DNA of 64,000 nucleotides from Afipia sp. GTDB lineage: Bacteria > Pseudomonadota > Alphaproteobacteria > Rhizobiales > Xanthobacteraceae. The stretch is taken from NCBI GenBank assembly GCA_016201045.1, contig JACQDM010000002.1, positions 186,001 through 250,000 on the forward strand, in the 5' to 3' direction. Under the pieces are notes generated by a model. It did no database searches. It worked only from the letters and a program-made list of their open reading frames with translations, and was not told where the DNA came from. The translations under genes were made by a program, and so were the position numbers. This document shows positions 54,857 to 63,688 of this stretch, one piece after another; the first letter of the stretch is position 1; each line of letters starts with the position of its first letter.

Positions 54857-56118
54857 ACTCCCATCCTCGTTCGGTATTCCCGCCAAAAGCCCCGAATGGA
54901 AGCTTCAGTGATGCGATCATCGCCACTTTTGGTCGAGTAACCACCCATCGCGAGGACTGCTTCTTCATCTGGTGATCCCGCCGTTCCACGCTGAACGAAG
55001 CCGCCGATGCAGCCGTCTTCCATCGACACATAACCTCCAGGCCCAACGAGATTGGACTGCTTCAGACGCGCTTTGCGCTGTTCGGGTGTATCTTCCTCAA
55101 ACCCGAAATAGACCCACTTAAGATGCATACTGTCGATGCCGCGAGGCAAAATGGTACGAACCGCAAGGGCGTTTTGAATTTGCTGCAGTACGAAGTTTGG
55201 GAATACCGACAAAATTTGCAGCGTTATATCGTCGTTGAATTCTTTGAAATTGCCGAGCAACGACATATCCGACAACTTTAGATCGGATTGGGAACGAATC
55301 TTTTGATCCGAATAGACGTCCTTTCCTTTTGCCGCTTCGGATTCTCGGTCAACAGCCGAATAACTGACATGCGAGCCACCGTTCTCATTGACGATGATCC
55401 CGCCGCGCTGTGACAGCCGGTTCAATTCGAATGTGGTGAAGAAGGTATGCAGAATACTAGCATGGTAGCTGTCTTTAGTATTCTCAACGTACAGTTTCCA
55501 GTTGTTCGGCAAAACCTGTGTAAATCTGCCAAGTACCACTGGAGTGCGGCCATCCATGACCCGCGCAATTCGGCCGACAATTTCCGGACCGAGATAATCT
55601 TCGATGTCATCAACGTTTTCATCAAAGCTGCCAAATACCAAACCGTAAAGCACCGTAACGCGAAGCTTGCGTGGGCCTTGATCCGACATACAGAAATCCT
55701 TGGCGATACCCCCCTTGCCGCCGATGCCGTCCTTAAATGCAACACCAATAAGGTCGCCTTGCAGATTGTGGCTCCATGCATGGTAGACACAGGTGAAGTC
55801 TTTCACATTGCCGCGATCTTCGAGCGCCAGCAACGATCCGCGATGAGCGCATCGGTTTTCGAAAGCATAGATCTCGTTGTCTCGATCGCGCGTTACAATC
55901 ACAGGAATTTCACCGACCTGGACCGCGACGAAATCTCCCGCAACTTTTAGTTCTGCGGCGAGGCAAAGGAAATTCCATGTGGGTCCGTTAAACAGAAGCT
56001 GCTTCTCCTGTTCATGGAGCGATTTGTCACGAAATACCCAATACGGCACGCGGCGTACCTCGTCTGCCTTAGGCCATTCGCGAGGGTGTTCGACGTCAAA
56101 ACGTGCATGTTCGTTCAT
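54853..56118 (-). CDS. tphA2: Terephthalate 1,2-dioxygenase large (Rieske) subunit
   Basis: A 421-residue Rieske oxygenase alpha subunit that cis-dihydroxylates terephthalate. The Rieske cluster is Cys90-x-His92 (ENRCAHRG) and Cys110-x2-His113 (CVYHAW). The mononuclear iron ligands are His219 and His224 in [16 protein letters not shown], bridged by Asp216. The sequence is very close in text to what I recall of Comamonas TphA2 ([18 protein letters not shown]). It is the first gene of the tphA operon, preceded by two degenerate operators. Confidence 0.94.
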   Translation of the reverse strand: MNEHARFDVEHPREWPKADEVRRVPYWVFRDKSLHEQEKQLLFNGPTWNFLCLAAELKVAGDFVAVQVGEIPVIVTRDRDNEIYAFENRCAHRGSLLALEDRGNVKDFTCVYHAWSHNLQGDLIGVAFKDGIGGKGGIAKDFCMSDQGPRKLRVTVLYGLVFGSFDENVDDIEDYLGPEIVGRIARVMDGRTPVVLGRFTQVLPNNWKLYVENTKDSYHASILHTFFTTFELNRLSQRGGIIVNENGGSHVSYSAVDRESEAAKGKDVYSDQKIRSQSDLKLSDMSLLGNFKEFNDDITLQILSVFPNFVLQQIQNALAVRTILPRGIDSMHLKWVYFGFEEDTPEQRKARLKQSNLVGPGGYVSMEDGCIGGFVQRGTAGSPDEEAVLAMGGYSTKSGDDRITEASIRGFWREYRTRMGV

Positions 56119-56137
56119 GTGCGGGTCCTCACCAAAT

Positions 56138-56170
56138 GTGCGTTATTCGAACATCGGTCGTTATTCGGAT
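56138..56170. promoter_or_regulatory. Tandem degenerate operators before tphA2
   Basis: On the minus strand, GTTCGAATAACGCAC (56138-56152, one change from the site at 50731) and a second, weaker copy, ATCCGAATAACGACC (56156-56170), lie 20-52 bases upstream of the tphA2 ATG in the divergent gap with the flavin reductase gene. Confidence 0.6.
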
Positions 56171-56307
56171 TGTGTTTACAAACGCTATTTTATAGTGTCA
56201 AGGTTTGCAGCCTCTGCTTTGTGACGTTGAGGCAACGCAACAAGTCAACGGTTGAATTTTCGCGTTGCAAAATTTGGCTCTGGCCGGCGCGCATTGGGGC
56301 GTTCGAA

Positions 56308-56880
56308 ATGAAAGAAATGAAAATTGTATTTCTATCTGGAAGTAGCCATGTGGGATCTGCCAACTGGAAGTTGGCATCAGCGGCGGCGTCGATTGCAAAA
56401 GAAGCCTTCGGCGATCGTGTCGATCTGATCGTACTCGACCTAATGGAATATGATCTTCCCCGCTTCGAAGCGGTTGCACCGAACGAGTATCCCGTCGACG
56501 TCATGCGGCTCAAATCCTTGCTAGAGCATGCAAACGGGATATTCGTTAGTTCCGATGAGTATACGGGCGCGTATTCAACGATCTTTAGAAATGCAGTGCG
56601 CTGGCTGCGTGCGATCGACGCCGATCAACGCACGCCATTTGACGGAGCGCGTGTTGCGCTTTGTGGGACTTCCGGCCGAGGAGCCGGAGGACTGCGCGGA
56701 CAGCCGGCATTGCAACAATTCTTTCTTGAGTTAGGTGCGGAAATCGTCGTCTCCCAGCAGCTCGAGCAAGGAACGCTCGATAGTCCCTTCACTAAGGATG
56801 GAACTTTGGTACCTAAGTTGCGCAAGCAATTGCTTGAGGGTTGCCTGACGACACTCTGCGAAAGGCAAGCGCGTCCCTAG
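56308..56880 (+). CDS. NADPH-dependent FMN reductase family protein
   Basis: A 190-residue flavodoxin-like protein starting MKEMKIVFLSGSSHVGSANWKLA, the FMN phosphate loop, with SSDEYTGAYSTIFRNAVRWLR and LCGTSGRGAGG later. Related proteins reduce flavin or quinones (ChrR/MdaB-type). It lies 33 bases before pcaH, in the same operon. It could keep the dioxygenase iron reduced, or detoxify quinones from protocatechuate oxidation; both are inference. Confidence 0.82.
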   Translation: MKEMKIVFLSGSSHVGSANWKLASAAASIAKEAFGDRVDLIVLDLMEYDLPRFEAVAPNEYPVDVMRLKSLLEHANGIFVSSDEYTGAYSTIFRNAVRWLRAIDADQRTPFDGARVALCGTSGRGAGGLRGQPALQQFFLELGAEIVVSQQLEQGTLDSPFTKDGTLVPKLRKQLLEGCLTTLCERQARP

Positions 56881-56913
56881 TTTATGTGCACGGAATGAAG
56901 GAACTTTTGAATC

Positions 56914-57612
56914 ATGGTAGTGACATATTCGACTAAAAGCCTTTCGACGAATCCACCACGTCTTTTTCCTGCATATCAGAGCAGCGTCAAGCGAGCGCCG
57001 CAGAAGCCGCTTATCTTGATCCCCAAAACGCCTATTGATTTATCTGGTCCGGTTTTCGGGCAAGATGCTGTGCGTCCAAATGATAACAATTTGACTGTGC
57101 AACATGCAGCCGAGCCGCTCGGTGAGCGAATTATCGTGCATGGGCATATCCGCGACGAGGAGGGCAGGGGCGTACCGCACGCACTCATTGAAATTTGGCA
57201 AGCCAACGCATGTGGCCGTTATGTGCATATTAACGATCGGCACCCCGCGCCGCTGGATCCCAATTTCACGGGCGCAGGTCGTACGCTCAGCGATGTTTCG
57301 GGTTACTATCGGTTCGTAACAATAAGGCCCGGTGCCTACCCATGGGGAAATCACCATAACGCTTGGCGACCGGCACATATCCATTTTTCAATTTTTGGAT
57401 TGGCGTTTGCTTCGCGCCTAGTGACGCAAATGTACTTCCCAAGCGATCCCCTTCTCGAATTCGATCCAATCTACAATTCGATTCCTAATCTTAAAGCACG
57501 CAGTCGCTTGGTTTCGAGCTTTGATCTCGAAAGCACTGAGCCAAGCTGGGCGCTGGCCTATCGCTTTGACATCGTACTGCGGGGCCGTGATGCAACTCCG
57601 ATGGAGACATAA
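56914..57612 (+). CDS. pcaH: Protocatechuate 3,4-dioxygenase beta subunit
   Basis: A 232-residue intradiol dioxygenase subunit carrying the catalytic Fe(III). All four ligands are visible: Tyr103 (GRYVHINDRH), Tyr142 (GAYPWGNHHN), His155 and His157 (RPAHIHFSIFG). N-terminal PPRLFPAYQSSVKRAPQKPL is the PcaH extension. The 2-base gap to pcaG shows co-transcription. Opens the ring of protocatechuate between the hydroxyl-bearing carbons. Confidence 0.96.
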   Translation: MVVTYSTKSLSTNPPRLFPAYQSSVKRAPQKPLILIPKTPIDLSGPVFGQDAVRPNDNNLTVQHAAEPLGERIIVHGHIRDEEGRGVPHALIEIWQANACGRYVHINDRHPAPLDPNFTGAGRTLSDVSGYYRFVTIRPGAYPWGNHHNAWRPAHIHFSIFGLAFASRLVTQMYFPSDPLLEFDPIYNSIPNLKARSRLVSSFDLESTEPSWALAYRFDIVLRGRDATPMET

Positions 57613-57614
57613 CA

Positions 57615-58187
57615 ATGTTGACGATTACACCATCACAAACAGTCGGCCCGTATTTTGCCTACGGTTTGATGCCGGACGGACGCTATAATTGGAATAATGT
57701 TGCCAGTAGCGATCTCGTTACATCTGATCTTGCCGATCAAACAATAATCATCGCGGGCACCCTCTTTGACGGAGATGGTGTCCCCATTGAAGATGGTATG
57801 CTTGAGATTTGGCAGCCCGATGCGCAGGGCAGACTCCCGAATGCCGGCCAACTTCCCAATAGAAAATTCACAGGGTTTGGCCGATGTGCAACGAGTCCAC
57901 AGGGTGAGTTCGCATTTCAGACCATCAAGCCGGGCGTTATACACGACCCATTTCTTGGTGATCAGGCGCCTCATATCCTGCTAGCGGTGTTTGCGCGTGG
58001 CATGTTGGTTCACGCGTTCACGCGCGTGTATTTCTATGACGAGAAGGCGAATGCTTCAGATCCCATCTTACAGCTCGTCCCAACGGAACGCCGCTCGTCT
58101 CTTATCGCCGTTCGCCAGGACGATGAAAGATATCGTTTCGATATTCATCTTCAGGGCGAACGAGAAACGGTCTTTTTTGAAATTTGA
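57615..58187 (+). CDS. pcaG: Protocatechuate 3,4-dioxygenase alpha subunit
   Basis: A 190-residue alpha subunit of the same fold as PcaH but without the iron ligands. SQTVGPYFAYGLMPDGRYNWNN, DGMLEIWQPDAQGRLPN and the C-terminal DERYRFDIHLQGERETVFFEI are family signatures. It forms the (alpha-beta) complex with PcaH and contributes to the substrate pocket. Directly behind pcaH, 22 bases before a ferredoxin reductase gene. Confidence 0.94.
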   Translation: MLTITPSQTVGPYFAYGLMPDGRYNWNNVASSDLVTSDLADQTIIIAGTLFDGDGVPIEDGMLEIWQPDAQGRLPNAGQLPNRKFTGFGRCATSPQGEFAFQTIKPGVIHDPFLGDQAPHILLAVFARGMLVHAFTRVYFYDEKANASDPILQLVPTERRSSLIAVRQDDERYRFDIHLQGERETVFFEI

Positions 58188-58208
58188 GCGATTTACGGCG
58201 AGCATAGA

Positions 58209-59432
58209 ATGGACAGCAATGGGGTCGTCATCGTTGGAGCCTCTCAAGCCGGCTTCCAAGTAGCATGTTCTTTGCGAAGCGGCGGTTATGCTGGCCCTGT
58301 CGTGCTGCTTGGCGCGGAGTCTCATGCCCCCTATCAACGTCCGCCATTGTCAAAGACGTTTCTAAAGAATGACAACAAGATAAGCGATCTGCCTTTTAGG
58401 CCAGCCGCCTTCTACACTGACCAAAATATAGAATTTGTCGGATCGAGCGTTGTTTCTGATATCGATCTTCGTAATCGCATAGCGATCACGAGCACAGGTT
58501 CAAATTTTGCGTTCGATCACCTTGTTCTTACGACGGGAGCCCGTGCTCGCAGACTAGCCATCCCGGGGGGAAGCCTTGATGGCGCCGTCTCGTTGCGAAG
58601 CTTAGATGACGCGATTGCACTTCAAACGCGTCTGGCGACTGCCGAGAATGTTGTGATTGTCGGTGGTGGATTCGTCGGACTGGAAGTCGGTATTACCATT
58701 GCATCGCTGGGACCACGGGTGACATTGCTAGAAGAAAGTGGGCGGCTCATGGGGCGAGCCGTTGCGCCGGAAACATCTGCGTTTTTCTTACGCGCTCATC
58801 GAGAAAAAGGCGTTACGATCCTTCTGAATGCCAGGGCTTCGTCTATCGACTACCGTGAAGGTCGGGTCATTTCTGTTAAGACTGCGGAAGGTCAAAGCAT
58901 TCCTGCTGACTTGGTCGTAGTCGGCATTGGCGCCGAGCCGCGACAAGAATTGGCTGAAGCTATGGGGTTGGTCACCAATCGTGGAATCGTGGTGGACGAC
59001 TGCGGTCGCGCGTCTGTGCCGGGAGTGTATGCTGCAGGGGATAACGCGCGACATCCCCATCCCTATGGCGTGTCGGATTTGTCGCTGATCGAATCCGTTC
59101 AAAATGCAGTCGATCAGGCGAAATCTGTAGCGAGCGCAATCTTAGGTCAAACGGTCCCGCATTGCAGTGTCCCTTGGTTCTGGTCGGACCAAGGAGACAT
59201 CAAACTTCAAATTGCGGGTGTATGCGGATCAAATGATGACGTCGTCGTGCGCGGAAATCCGGAGGAAGGGCGCTTCTCGGCACTGCATTTCAGGCAAGGG
59301 CGCCTCGTGGCAGTTGACAGCGTAAACTCGCCCGCCGATCACATCGCCGCTCGCAAGCTGATCGCTCAACACGTTCAAATAGCGCCTGCTGCGCTTGCAG
59401 ATGCCCAGCGGCCGCTTAAGAGCTTTTTATAA
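58209..59432 (+). CDS. NAD(P)H:ferredoxin reductase (palustrisredoxin-reductase-like)
   Basis: A 407-residue flavoprotein of the PuR/rhodocoxin-reductase group. FAD loop VVIVGASQAGFQVACSLR at residue 5, NAD loop VVIVGGGFVGLEVGITIAS, and the C-terminal FAD contact GVYAAGDNARHPHP. It would reduce the 2Fe-2S ferredoxin at 61092 that serves the P450 at 59836, forming a complete class I P450 system. It is co-directional with pcaHG and close enough (22 bases) to share their operon. Confidence 0.92.
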   Translation: MDSNGVVIVGASQAGFQVACSLRSGGYAGPVVLLGAESHAPYQRPPLSKTFLKNDNKISDLPFRPAAFYTDQNIEFVGSSVVSDIDLRNRIAITSTGSNFAFDHLVLTTGARARRLAIPGGSLDGAVSLRSLDDAIALQTRLATAENVVIVGGGFVGLEVGITIASLGPRVTLLEESGRLMGRAVAPETSAFFLRAHREKGVTILLNARASSIDYREGRVISVKTAEGQSIPADLVVVGIGAEPRQELAEAMGLVTNRGIVVDDCGRASVPGVYAAGDNARHPHPYGVSDLSLIESVQNAVDQAKSVASAILGQTVPHCSVPWFWSDQGDIKLQIAGVCGSNDDVVVRGNPEEGRFSALHFRQGRLVAVDSVNSPADHIAARKLIAQHVQIAPAALADAQRPLKSFL

Positions 59433-59739
59433 CGGCCAATTGCCGGTGCCGAGTGTAGACCCTTGAGCTCGGCGGTTATCATGGGTCGTAACGGCCAATC
59501 GCGCCTTGCGGATTTTCGTGCCGCTGCAGCACCGTTCCGAGGGGCTGCGGCGTTGTTCGTGGGCTATATTGTCGCAGCAACGTGAGCCCATACACCTCGA
59601 TGTGTTTCTCATGTGGCAACGCCCCGGAAGTCTTGTGCCCGAATTTTTTAGGTTTCCGAGCATTTGACGTTTTCCGCGTGGTGGCTGCCGTTGACTCAAA
59701 AATAGCCAGTCGGTAAATCAGATACATATAACGTCCAAC
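59433..59739. other. Intergenic region before the P450 operon
   Basis: No supported gene in about 300 bases; open frames here are short, and their composition is not gene-like. The stretch ends at the operator at 59740-59754. Confidence 0.45.
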
Positions 59740-59754
59740 GTTCGCATAGCGAAC
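59740..59754. promoter_or_regulatory. IclR-type operator before the P450 operon (GTTCG-CATAG-CGAAC)
   Basis: Perfect half-sites, 5-base centre, about 80 bases before the P450 start. Same motif as at 48126, 50498 and 50731. Confidence 0.7.
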
Positions 59755-59835
59755 GAATGCTAAGACGAGCGATTAGCCGGTGAATTGGCTCTTACGCACG
59801 CGGGCGCGTAGAATGGGAACGCGATGGAGAAAACG

Positions 59836-61092
59836 ATGTCGCAAACTAATGCCGAAGAAATCGGGCGAGCGCACAGGCGCGTCGCGCCGCCAAGTGTTCC
59901 AGTCGTCACGTTCGACCCGTATTCCGATGAAGTGATGTCCGATCCATATCCGTACTATCAAGAGATGCGAGAGGCGGGCCCTCTCGTGTGGATAGAAAAA
60001 TACGAAACCTATGCTGTAGGGAGTTACAATTCTGTTACGCGCGTCCTCACAGATCACGATGCGTTTTGCTCGAGTGCCGGCGTGGGTCTCACCAATTTTC
60101 ATACTGAGCCGCCATGGCGCAAACCAAGCATCATTCTCGAGGTTGACCCGCCCAACCATTCGCGAACCCGAAAGGTATTCTCCCGAATTCTATCGCCGCG
60201 ATCATTGAACAAACTGCGTGAGCGGTTCGAGCAAGAAGCACAAGCGATGATATCGGGGCTGATAGAAAAAAATTCTTGCGATGGCGTTCATGATCTCGCC
60301 GAAGCCTATCCTTTGAAAGTTTTCGCTGACGCCGTGGGTCTGCCGTCGGACGGCCGCGAACATCTGCTGCCCTACGGCGATATGGTATTTAACGCGTTTG
60401 GGCCGCAGAACGAGCGTTTTCGCCAGTGTCTTGCAAAACTTGGTCCTTCGATTGAGTGGATCAACGAAGTGTGTCAGCGTAAGAATTTGCGCGAAGACAG
60501 CTTTGGCGCTGAACTTTACGCAGCCGCCGATGCGGGCGAAATCACTCACGAGGAAGCCGGCCTGCTTGTGCGTACGATGCTTTCGGCCGGCCTTGATACG
60601 ACCATCTTCACCATTGGAAATGCTCTTGCGTGTTTTGCACGCTATCCGGAGCAGTGGGCAATTGTCCGCGATGATCCCTCGATCGCGCGCCAAGCCATCG
60701 AAGAAGTGCTTCGGTATGAGAGCACGTTTCATTCATTTTATCGTACCACCACGCGGCCATTGAATCTCGAAGGCGTCGAGCTCGACAAGAATCAAAAGGT
60801 TCTAGTCGTCGTCGCGTCGGCGAACCGTGACACGAACCATTGGGCATCTGCAGACACGTTCAGTGTCGAGCGTAAGCCTGCGGCCAATGTCGCTTTTGGA
60901 ACCGGCATCCACGGATGTGCGGGACAGATGATCGCCCGAATGGAAGCGGAAATCGTCGTGAAGGCGTTGGCAGCACAGGTCGAACGCTTCGAGATGCTCG
61001 GGGAGCCAAAGTTGCATTTCAACAACACCGTTCGTGGCTATTCCTCACTACCGCTTCGATTTGTTTCGAAAGCGAAGAAAAAGGGAAATTAA
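59836..61092 (+). CDS. Cytochrome P450, CYP199A-like
   Basis: A haem monooxygenase of 418 residues. I-helix SAGLDTTIFTIGNAL, ExxR region IEEVLRYESTFHSFYRTTTR, haem loop AFGTGIHGCAGQM with the Cys ligand near residue 361. Many segments (ILEVDPPNHSRTRKV, DLAEAYPLKVFADAVGL, HLLPYGDMVFNAFGP) match what I recall of CYP199A2, which oxidises para-substituted benzoates, including 4-methyl- and 4-methoxybenzoate. GGAG lies 6 bases before this ATG; an ATG at 59824 is possible. The stop overlaps the ferredoxin start (TAATG). Confidence 0.93.
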   Translation: MSQTNAEEIGRAHRRVAPPSVPVVTFDPYSDEVMSDPYPYYQEMREAGPLVWIEKYETYAVGSYNSVTRVLTDHDAFCSSAGVGLTNFHTEPPWRKPSIILEVDPPNHSRTRKVFSRILSPRSLNKLRERFEQEAQAMISGLIEKNSCDGVHDLAEAYPLKVFADAVGLPSDGREHLLPYGDMVFNAFGPQNERFRQCLAKLGPSIEWINEVCQRKNLREDSFGAELYAAADAGEITHEEAGLLVRTMLSAGLDTTIFTIGNALACFARYPEQWAIVRDDPSIARQAIEEVLRYESTFHSFYRTTTRPLNLEGVELDKNQKVLVVVASANRDTNHWASADTFSVERKPAANVAFGTGIHGCAGQMIARMEAEIVVKALAAQVERFEMLGEPKLHFNNTVRGYSSLPLRFVSKAKKKGN

Positions 61093-61415
61093 TGCCGACG
61101 ATCGTTTACGTCGAGCCGGACGGGCAACGCAAAACCATTCGCGTCGATCCGGGAGCAAATGTGATGCGTACGGCGGTCAGCCAGGGAATTTCAGGAATTG
61201 TCGCGGAGTGTGGTGGAGCTGCCATGTGCGCGACCTGCCACGTCTATGTCGAAAGCGAGAGTGCTGATCACCTGCCTCCGATGGGTGATATCGAGGATGA
61301 GATGCTGGAAAGCGCCACAGCCGAGCGATTGGAAAACAGTCGCTTGAGTTGCCAGATCAACGTAACGGAAGAAATGGGTACTGTTGTCGTGCGAATTCCT
61401 GAGCGGCAATCCTGA
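61092..61415 (+). CDS. 2Fe-2S ferredoxin (palustrisredoxin-like)
   Basis: A 107-residue adrenodoxin-type ferredoxin. The cluster cysteines are in AECGGAAMCATCHVY (C-x5-C-x2-C) and a distal one in SRLSCQINV. It begins MPTIVYVEPDGQRKTI. Translation is coupled to the P450 (TAATG). It is the expected electron carrier between the reductase at 58209 and the P450. Confidence 0.94.
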   Translation: MPTIVYVEPDGQRKTIRVDPGANVMRTAVSQGISGIVAECGGAAMCATCHVYVESESADHLPPMGDIEDEMLESATAERLENSRLSCQINVTEEMGTVVVRIPERQS

Positions 61416-61472
61416 TTCGTTTTCTGCTGATCGATTGATGCGTAATTCTGCAGCCTCGTTAAGGAGAATTGT

Positions 61473-62237
61473 ATGGCTGAAAGTAAAAAATATGATCGCG
61501 TCGCGATCGTGACCGGAGGGGCAAGCGGAATCGGCTTTGTCCTTGCGCGCGCGATGGCCGAGAATCGCTACGCGGTTGTGATTGCCGATATGCAGAATGC
61601 AGAAAGTTCCGCTGAGAAGCTCCGTCGTGATGGGCTCAGCGCCGTCGGAGTCAAGGCGGATGTTACGAGCGTCGAAGACACGACAAACATGGTCGAGTTT
61701 GCGGTCAAAACCTTTGGCGGCCTCGACGTCCTCGTCAACAACGCCGGCATTTTCACGTCGTTGACACTGAAGCCGTTCGATCAAATATCGCCCGCTGAAT
61801 GGATGAAAGTTATGGAGGTGAACACGCTGGGTCCGTTTCTATGCGTCAAAGCCGCTGTGCCATCGATGCGAGCGCGAGGCGCGGGGCGGGTCGTGAATAT
61901 AGCTTCCACCTCGCAGCTGAAGGGAGCGCCCTATATGCTTCATTACACCTCCAGCAAGGGGGCTGTGGTTGCATTCACGCGCTCGCTGGCGCGCGAACTT
62001 GGAAGCGACGGGATCACGGTGAATTCGATCGCACCGGGATTTACATTGAGCGACGGGGTGCTCGCTACCGGAATGGAAGAGAAGATGGGGGACGTCGTCA
62101 GGCGAACAAGTCGTTCGATTCAACGTGACCAGGTGCCAGCGGATTTAGTGGGTGCGTTGCTGTTTTTCTCGGGTCATGGTTCGGCGTTCATCACGGGGCA
62201 AACCTTGGCTGTCGACGGCGGGAGTGTATTCCTGTGA
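61473..62237 (+). CDS. Short-chain dehydrogenase/reductase
   Basis: A 254-residue classical SDR. Cofactor loop VTGGASGIGFVLARAM, NNAG in LVNNAGIFTSL, catalytic Ser in NIASTSQLKGAPYM and Tyr-x3-Lys in YTSSKGAVVAFTRS. GGAG lies 8 bases before ATG. Placed between the P450/ferredoxin pair and an aldehyde dehydrogenase, it fits oxidation of a benzylic alcohol such as 4-(hydroxymethyl)benzoate to the aldehyde; the substrate is inferred from context. Confidence 0.9.
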   Translation: MAESKKYDRVAIVTGGASGIGFVLARAMAENRYAVVIADMQNAESSAEKLRRDGLSAVGVKADVTSVEDTTNMVEFAVKTFGGLDVLVNNAGIFTSLTLKPFDQISPAEWMKVMEVNTLGPFLCVKAAVPSMRARGAGRVVNIASTSQLKGAPYMLHYTSSKGAVVAFTRSLARELGSDGITVNSIAPGFTLSDGVLATGMEEKMGDVVRRTSRSIQRDQVPADLVGALLFFSGHGSAFITGQTLAVDGGSVFL

Positions 62238-63688
62238 ACGTTATCCAGTCGGCACCCTATTCCGCGTTGTCGATGTATATTGGAGGCGAGTTCGTTTCCG
62301 AAAACGGCCGTAAGACGGAGCCCGTTTTCAATCCGGCAGATGATACCGTTCTTGGGAATCTACCGCATGCCACCACACAAGATCTTGACCGTGCGCTTGA
62401 TGCGGCATCACGGGCTTTCGATAAATGGCGGTGGACATCTCCGCTCGAACGTAGCCGTATTCTCAGACGGGTCGCGGAGCTAATTCGGGAGCGGGCCAAT
62501 GTCATAGCCCGCGATCTCACGCGCGATCAGGGCAAACCTCTCTCCGAATCCGTAAACGAAGTCTACTCGGCTGCCGATCACGCGGAGTGGCATGCCGAAG
62601 AAGGCCGCCGCATTTATGGCCGGGTTATCCCTTCTCGCAGTCCCAGCGTCCGTCAAGCAGTGGTCAGGCAACCCGTCGGCGTCTGTGTCGCCTTTGCACC
62701 ATGGAATTTTCCGTTCAATCAAACCTTGCGAAAGATATCAGCCGCACTTGCTGCAGGATGCACGCTCGTCATTAAGCCGGCGGAGGACGCACCAAGCGCC
62801 GCGGTCGCTCTTGCCAAATTGTTTCACGAGGCCGGTCTTCCCCATGGTTGTCTTAATATTGTGTGGGGTGTTCCTGCGGAGATTTCCGACTATCTAATCC
62901 GCTCGCCAATTGTACGAAAAATATCGTTTACAGGATCGATACCTGTCGGAAAGCAGCTTGCTGCTTTGGCCGGAGCGCATATGAAGCGCGTCACGATGGA
63001 ACTGGGCGGGCATTCACCGGTCATTGTTTTTGGTGACGCCGATGTAGGACGGGCCGCGGCACTGCTCGCGAAGCTAAAGGCTTTGAATGCAGGTCAGGTC
63101 TGTATGGCACCCAGCCGGTTTTATGTCCACAAAACCATATTGGACGAATTCACCGAAGCCTTTACGAAAGCATTTTCCACCCAAGTTTTGGGTGATGGCC
63201 TCGATCAGACGACGACGATGGGACCGCTGGCTCACAAGCGCCGCGTTGATGCGATGGAATTGCTTGTCGCAGATGCTCGGAATCGCGGTGCCAGTATCGT
63301 GACGGGCGGTGAGAAACTGCCTCGCTCAGGAAATTTTTTCCCACCAACCGTGCTCTTCGAGGCGACAGATGATTCCAAAGTGATGCGAGATGAGCCTTTC
63401 GGGCCAATTGCACCTATTGCATCGTTCAGTGACGTCGACGAAGTCGTGTCACGGGCCAACGCTCTGCCTTACGGTCTCGCCTCGTACATCTTTACGCGCT
63501 CGCTGCAGACTTCGCATTACGTCTCGGCACGCCTGGAAGCCGGCATGGTCAGTGTCAATCATTTCGGTATCGCCCTTCCGGAAACGCCGCTTGGCGGCGT
63601 CAAGGACAGTGGTATTGGCAGCGAAGGTGGAAGTGAAACGTTTGACGCCTATGTGACGACGAAATTCATTTCGGAAGAGACGGCTTAA
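62234..63688 (+). CDS. NAD(P)-dependent aldehyde dehydrogenase
   Basis: A 484-residue ALDH. Catalytic Glu in VTMELGGHSPVIVF and nucleophile Cys in NAGQVCMAPSRF; cofactor region FAPWNFPFNQTLRKI and FTGSIPVGKQLAA. The GTG start overlaps the SDR stop (GTGA), so the two are coupled; ATG MYIGGEFV lies further in. It resembles succinate-semialdehyde/benzaldehyde-type ALDHs and probably oxidises a formylbenzoate to the acid, closing the route to terephthalate. Confidence 0.92.
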   Translation: MNVIQSAPYSALSMYIGGEFVSENGRKTEPVFNPADDTVLGNLPHATTQDLDRALDAASRAFDKWRWTSPLERSRILRRVAELIRERANVIARDLTRDQGKPLSESVNEVYSAADHAEWHAEEGRRIYGRVIPSRSPSVRQAVVRQPVGVCVAFAPWNFPFNQTLRKISAALAAGCTLVIKPAEDAPSAAVALAKLFHEAGLPHGCLNIVWGVPAEISDYLIRSPIVRKISFTGSIPVGKQLAALAGAHMKRVTMELGGHSPVIVFGDADVGRAAALLAKLKALNAGQVCMAPSRFYVHKTILDEFTEAFTKAFSTQVLGDGLDQTTTMGPLAHKRRVDAMELLVADARNRGASIVTGGEKLPRSGNFFPPTVLFEATDDSKVMRDEPFGPIAPIASFSDVDEVVSRANALPYGLASYIFTRSLQTSHYVSARLEAGMVSVNHFGIALPETPLGGVKDSGIGSEGGSETFDAYVTTKFISEETA

